Below are positions 60,101 to 64,000 of a stretch of DNA of 64,000 bases, one piece after another. Source of the DNA: Lamellibrachia columna (Eukaryota > Annelida > Polychaeta > Sabellida > Siboglinidae). Numbering within the stretch: the first letter of the stretch is position 1; the number at the start of each line of letters is the position of its first letter. The translations under genes and the position numbers were made by a program. The stretch spans positions 51,274,803-51,338,802 of the forward strand of contig OY759270.1 of the NCBI GenBank assembly GCA_963662155.1, read 5' to 3'. The notes under the pieces are model-generated. The model was not told where the DNA came from and searched no databases. It saw nothing but the letters and a program-made list of their open reading frames with translations.

Positions 60101-62096
60101 AACACTTGCCGAGTACGCCGTACGCATGACAACACTTGCCGAGTACGCCGTACGCATGACAACACTTGCCGAGTACGCCGTACGCATGACAACACTTGCC
60201 GACTACGCTGTACGCATGACAACACTCGCCGAGTACGCTGTACGCATGACAACACTCGCCGAGTACGCCGTACGCATGACAACACTTGCCGAGTACGCCG
60301 TACGCATGACAACACTTGCCGAGTACGCCGTATGCATGACTACACTTGCCGAGTACGCCGTACGCATGACAACACTTTCTGAGTACGCCGTACGCATGAC
60401 AACACTTGCCGAGTACGCCGTACGCATGACTACACTTGCCGAGTACGCCGTACGCATGACTACACTCGCCGAATACGCCGTACGCATGACTACACTCGCC
60501 GAGTACGCCGTACGCATGACTACACTCGCCGAGTACGCCGTACGCATGACTACACTTGCCGAGTACGCCGTACGCATGACAACACTTGCCGAGTACGCCG
60601 TACGCATGATAACACTTGCCGAGTACGCCGTATGCATGACTACACTTGCCGAGTACGCCGTACGCATGACAACACTTTCCGAGTACGCCGTACGCATGAC
60701 AACACTTGCCGAGTACGCCGTACGCATGACTACACTTGCCGAGTACGCCGTACGCATGACTACACTCGCCGAGTGCGCCGTACGCATGACTACACTTGCC
60801 GAGTACGCCGTATGAATGACTACACTCGCCGAGTACGCCGTACGCATAACAAAACTTGCCGAGTACGCCGTACGCATGACAACACTCGCCGAGTACGCCG
60901 TACGCATGACAACACTCGCCGAGTACGCCGTACGCATGACAACACTTGCCGAGTACGCCGTACGCATGATAACACTTGCCGAGTACGCCGTACGCATGAC
61001 TACACTTGCCGAGTACGCCGTACGCATGACAACACTTGCCGAGTACGCCGTATGCATGACTACACTTGCCGAGTACGCCGTATGCATGACTACACTTGCC
61101 GAGTACGCCGTACGCATGACAACACTTGCCGAGTAGGCTGTACGCATGACAACACTCGCCGAGTACGCCGTACGCATGACAACACTTGCCGAGTACGCCG
61201 TACGCATGACAACACTTGCCGAGTACGCCGTACGCATGACAACACTTGCCGAGTACGCCGTACGCATGACAACACTTGCCGACTACGCTGTACGCATGAC
61301 AACACTCGCCGAGTACGCTGTACGCATGACAACACTCGCCGAGTACGCCGTACGCATGACAACACTTGCCGAGTACGCAGTACGCATGACAACACTTGCC
61401 GAGTACGCCGTACGCATGACAACACTTGCCGAGTACGCCGTATGCATGACTACACTTGCCGAGTACGCCGTATGCATGACTACACTTGCCGAGTACGCCG
61501 TACGCATGACAATACTTGCCGAGTAGGCCGTACGCATGACAACACTCGCCGAGTACGCCGTACGCATGACAACACTTGCCGAGTACGCCGTACGCATGAC
61601 AACACTTGCCGAGTACGCCGTACGCATGACAACACTTGCCGAGTACGCCGTACGCATGACAACACTTGCCGAGTACGCCGTACGCATGACAATACTTGCC
61701 GAGTACGCTGTACGCATGACAACACTCGCTGAGTACGCTGTACGCATGACAACACTCGCCGAGTGCGCCGTACGCATGACAACACTTGCCGAGTACGCCG
61801 TACGCATGACAACACTTGCCGATTACGCCGTACGCATGACAACACTTGCCGGGTACGCCGTACGCATGACAACACTTGCCGAGTAGGCCGTACGCATGAC
61901 AACACTCGCCGAGTACGCCGTACGCATGACAACACTTGCCGAGTACGCCGTACGCATGACAACACTTGCCGAGTACGCCGTACGCATGACTACACTTGCC
62001 GAGTACGCCGTATGAATGACTACACTCGCCGAGTACGCCGTATGCATGACAACACTCGCCGAGTACGCCGTACGCATGACAACACTCGCCGAACAC
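57147..62096. repeat. 30-bp minisatellite, about 164 copies (~4.9 kb)
   Basis: Consensus unit GTACGCATGACAACACTTGC plus CGAGTACGCC, with A/T at the 12th base, C/T in ACTYGCC, and a GACTACGCC variant concentrated before 58300. One unit near 58789 is 29 bases, shifting frame. Two plus frames (VRMTTLAEYA and THDNTCRVRR) and all three minus frames (GVLGKCCHAY, AYSASVVMRT, RTRQVLSCVR) lack stops in the consensus, which explains very long open frames up to 1,290 codons. 59191-60330 and 60271-61410 are almost identical at an offset of 1,080 bases (36 units). Confidence 0.98.
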
Positions 62097-62429
62097 GTAA
62101 ATCTCTCCCGATATAGAACTGTGACTCTTTCTTGATATATGTGTAAATTATTCTTGACGTGGGGTTGTAATATTACTAGTTTTTCTATTGTTTGTTATTA
62201 AACGGAAATTCCTTTACCCTTTACCATTGTTGTTGAATTATCGTAGTTGCACAAATACCCGCACTGAACCTAACGAGTTCATGTCCATTGGCTCGCCGCA
62301 TGTTATCTAGACAAACTTAAATCTGTGACAGGTTCGGTGGTGATAGGCGCACAATACTGTTTCGCGTCATTGCCTATTTTGAACAGTATTACGGCAGTGG
62401 CCCTGGCCAAGTTCAAGATGCCCGTTCGT
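62097..62429. other. No gene seen
   Basis: Short flank after the minisatellite; AT-rich, nothing recognised. Confidence 0.5.
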
Positions 62430-63020
62430 TCAGGCGCAGTGACAATTGTTTCCGTTGTATCGACACTCGCTGAAACTGAACAACGCAAACCCTCTCGGAA
62501 ACTTGGTGGGGAACGTACGCGGGCAGACTGGGCATTTATAGGTGAATCCCACCGCGGCGACGTCTCCGATCGTTATCGGCGATGCCTTCAACTTCGGATG
62601 AATGTGCATTAGACTCGTTTTGTCTACTCGTATCCATGCTCGCAGCCTATAAGAAGCCGCGGGAGAGACTTTCGAGTCGAATATTCGCATCGGCAGTGGT
62701 TGTATTAAGCAGGGCCACGTCGTCTGCATACTTGAGAGTCGATATACAACACTCGATGTTAGGGTCGGTATTTACATAAATTACTTTCGATATACGACAC
62801 TCGATGTTAGGGTCGGTATTTACATCAATTACTTTCGATATACGACACTCGATGTTCGGGTCGGTATTTAAATAAATTACTTTCGATATACGACACTCGA
62901 TGTTCGGGTCGGTATTTACGTCAATTACTTCACAGTGAAGGTCATGGTCGCGGAAAATACAGTCCAGACCAACGCAAAACAGTAGCGGTGTGAACATATC
63001 TCTGTGAAGGACTCCACGGC
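62430..63020 (-). mobile_element. LINE family D reverse-transcriptase fragment
   Basis: The minus strand reads RRGVLHRDMFTPLLFCVGLD (motif B region), an expanded NTDPNIECRISKVI repeat, LKYADDVALLNTTTADANIR (motif C, catalytic D-D) and LESLSRGFL, then after a stop a frame with FTYKCPVCPRTFPTK resembling a C-terminal zinc finger. The C-terminal part of the same family lies at 27537-27857. Motif A and the endonuclease are absent. Confidence 0.8.
62741..62932 (-). repeat. 48-bp tandem repeat within RT palm coding sequence, 4 copies
   Basis: The unit contains GATATACGACACTCGATGTT and CGGGTCGGTATTTAC. Four consecutive copies at 62741, 62789, 62837 and 62885. Each adds 16 residues (NTDPNIECRISKVIYV-type) between motifs B and C without breaking frame. 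Confidence 0.93.
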
Positions 63021-63382
63021 GAATCGCAAGGATATTCGACCTGCGCTTGTAACAAAACAATAAAGGTATAAATTCAATTGGTATACATTTATTGCGGTTG
63101 CCTACATGCGGTTTGTTTAAATGGGGGATACGCGTGTGTCGTGTATTTCCTGCATTGCAAAGTATCAAAGCGTCGTGTTTGCGATTTTAAACATAATATT
63201 GTAAGCTGAATTTGATCAGTGTAACATAGCGTTGCTTCGCAAATACAACTGCCAACGTGCTATATTAAGTTCTTTGAAAATGATATCGCATTCTTACAAA
63301 TTAGCTAATAAAAAAAAATATTATGGTGAAGAACAGGAGAACTAAATAGCAAAGCTTCGGCGACTTATGTCCGTCTTCTTTA

Positions 63383-63555
63383 GGACCGTTCTGATCACAC
63401 AGCGATTAGTTGTCCGTTTGATCGGGCGACACAGCATCGCCCAACCAATTGGACGCATCGTTTCTTGTTGCCTTCAAGTAACGATGCGTCTAATTGGTTG
63501 GGCGACACTGTGTCGCCTGGTGAATCGGACAACTAATCGCTCGTGTGAACGTGCC
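63383..63555. mobile_element. Foldback (MITE-like) element, copy D
   Basis: Homologue of 28277-28432. Arms GGACCGTTCTGATCACACAG and AATCGCTCGTGTGAACGTGCC-type sequence enclose the same CAACCAATTGGACGCATCGT stem. The left arm has more mismatches than copy C. Confidence 0.8.
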
Positions 63556-63628
63556 GTTGGAATGCTATCTTCGACTATGTCCGGTAACAAGCGTTCCTCT
63601 TCGGCTTTCGTCGTACCGTTGTGTCTAT

Positions 63629-63708
63629 TCAGTACAACGTAACAACGAGAGTTGCGAACACAAACAGAGAGCCCACAGCCAACGCGTTCACCGACACTTG
63701 ACCGGCGC
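63629..63708 (-). pseudogene. C-terminal hydrophobic-tail exon, copy D
   Basis: Acceptor TTTCTGTTTCAG on the minus strand, 26 codons: AGQVS, VNALAVGSLFVFATLVV, TLY-stop. Same length and splice border as the other four copies. The upstream exons would lie beyond 63.8 kb, partly outside the window, so it may belong to a real gene; within the window it is isolated. Confidence 0.6.
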
Positions 63709-64000
63709 CTGAAACAGAAATCATTACACGTGTAATTATACTGAATGTTATAAAGTTGCATGAGCACAACTAGGAGAATGAGGACAGATTGTCGAGGACG
63801 ATACAGTCGTACCATTAGTAGAGGTGCCGTAGGCATCAGACATAAAGTATTCGTAATCGGTAATCGAAATCGATTTTTGTGTGTGAAGTATTCGTAATCG
63901 AAATTAATGACTCTGGTAATATAATAGTAACCGTTGATTATTTTTATGATTATGTTGAAAATTACAAAGTTCGTTGTTTTCATGATTCTAACACTCTCGG

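Larger units (their letters stand above)
63030..64000 (-). repeat. Repeat block D (partner of 27860-28900), runs off the window
   Basis: Same order as block C: GGTATACATTTATT, GCGGTTTGTTTAAATGGGGG, foldback element, tail exon, AATCG array (about 63850-63950). Moderate divergence from block C. Confidence 0.8.

Noticed and set aside
58224..62096. 1,290-codon minus-strand open frame (Cys/His-rich repeats) and other long frames in the minisatellite
   Set aside because: Five frames are open simultaneously because the 30-base consensus has no stop in them; there is no splice context, domain or independent conservation. Kept as a finding, not a gene.
57147..62096. CRISPR-like array
   Set aside because: Units are contiguous with no unique spacers and the DNA is eukaryotic; this is a minisatellite.

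Overview
The window is animal, non-vertebrate nuclear DNA. Protein-coding signal comes in short exons with GT/AG borders, all joined in phase 1. The rest is AT-rich DNA full of non-LTR retrotransposons, DNA-transposon relics, tRNA-derived SINE sequence, long dinucleotide arrays and minisatellites. A marine invertebrate such as a mollusc would fit, but the sequence alone does not fix the taxon.

Layout. 1-6.7 kb: a near full-length but broken CR1/L2-like LINE ('family A'), a second LINE fragment, and a hAT-like fragment split by another family A copy. 6.7-12.3 kb: mostly featureless, ending in two TIR elements centred on (TA)n. 12.5-22.9 kb: a plus-strand multi-exon gene made of a signal peptide, cysteine-rich EB/EGF-like modules, a Thr-rich stalk and a C-terminal hydrophobic tail with no cytoplasmic domain. 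24.2-25.8 kb: a GC-rich island with an intact capsid-like gene and, one base downstream, a broken adenain-like protease, i.e. a fragment of a Polinton/adintovirus-like element. 26-30 kb: THAP-related repeat, 45-bp and 42-bp minisatellites, LINE debris and a 156-bp foldback element. 31.9-34.3 kb: a minus-strand LINE ('family B') split by a younger family A copy. 36.6-39.1 kb: dispersed repeats, a (CT)n array and a frameshifted THAP gene.

39.2-47.6 kb is a large inverted duplication whose arms carry the stalk and tail exons of the cysteine-rich family. A LINE has disrupted the tail exon in one arm only. The centre holds a second palindrome built around (GT)n and (AT)n. Inverted homology to 19.6-23.9 kb continues out to 49.6 kb and adds two further cysteine-rich exons. 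50.25-52.42 kb: a TA-flanked pogo-like transposon that keeps its DNA-binding head and C-terminus but has lost the DDE core. 52.6-54.9 kb: a hAT transposase C-terminus abutting a Ty3/gypsy-like Gag. 57.15-62.1 kb: a ~4.9-kb array of a 30-bp unit that is open in five of six frames and contains a very recent 1,080-bp internal duplication. 62.4-64 kb: a LINE reverse-transcriptase fragment with a 48-bp in-frame repeat, then a second copy of the block seen at 27.9-28.9 kb.

The coherent host signal is the cysteine-rich, probably GPI-anchored or tail-anchored surface protein family, with five copies of the terminal exon spread by duplication. The most unusual single item is the intact capsid-like gene. 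Coordinates of repeat edges were read by eye and may be off by several bases; no identity values were computed.
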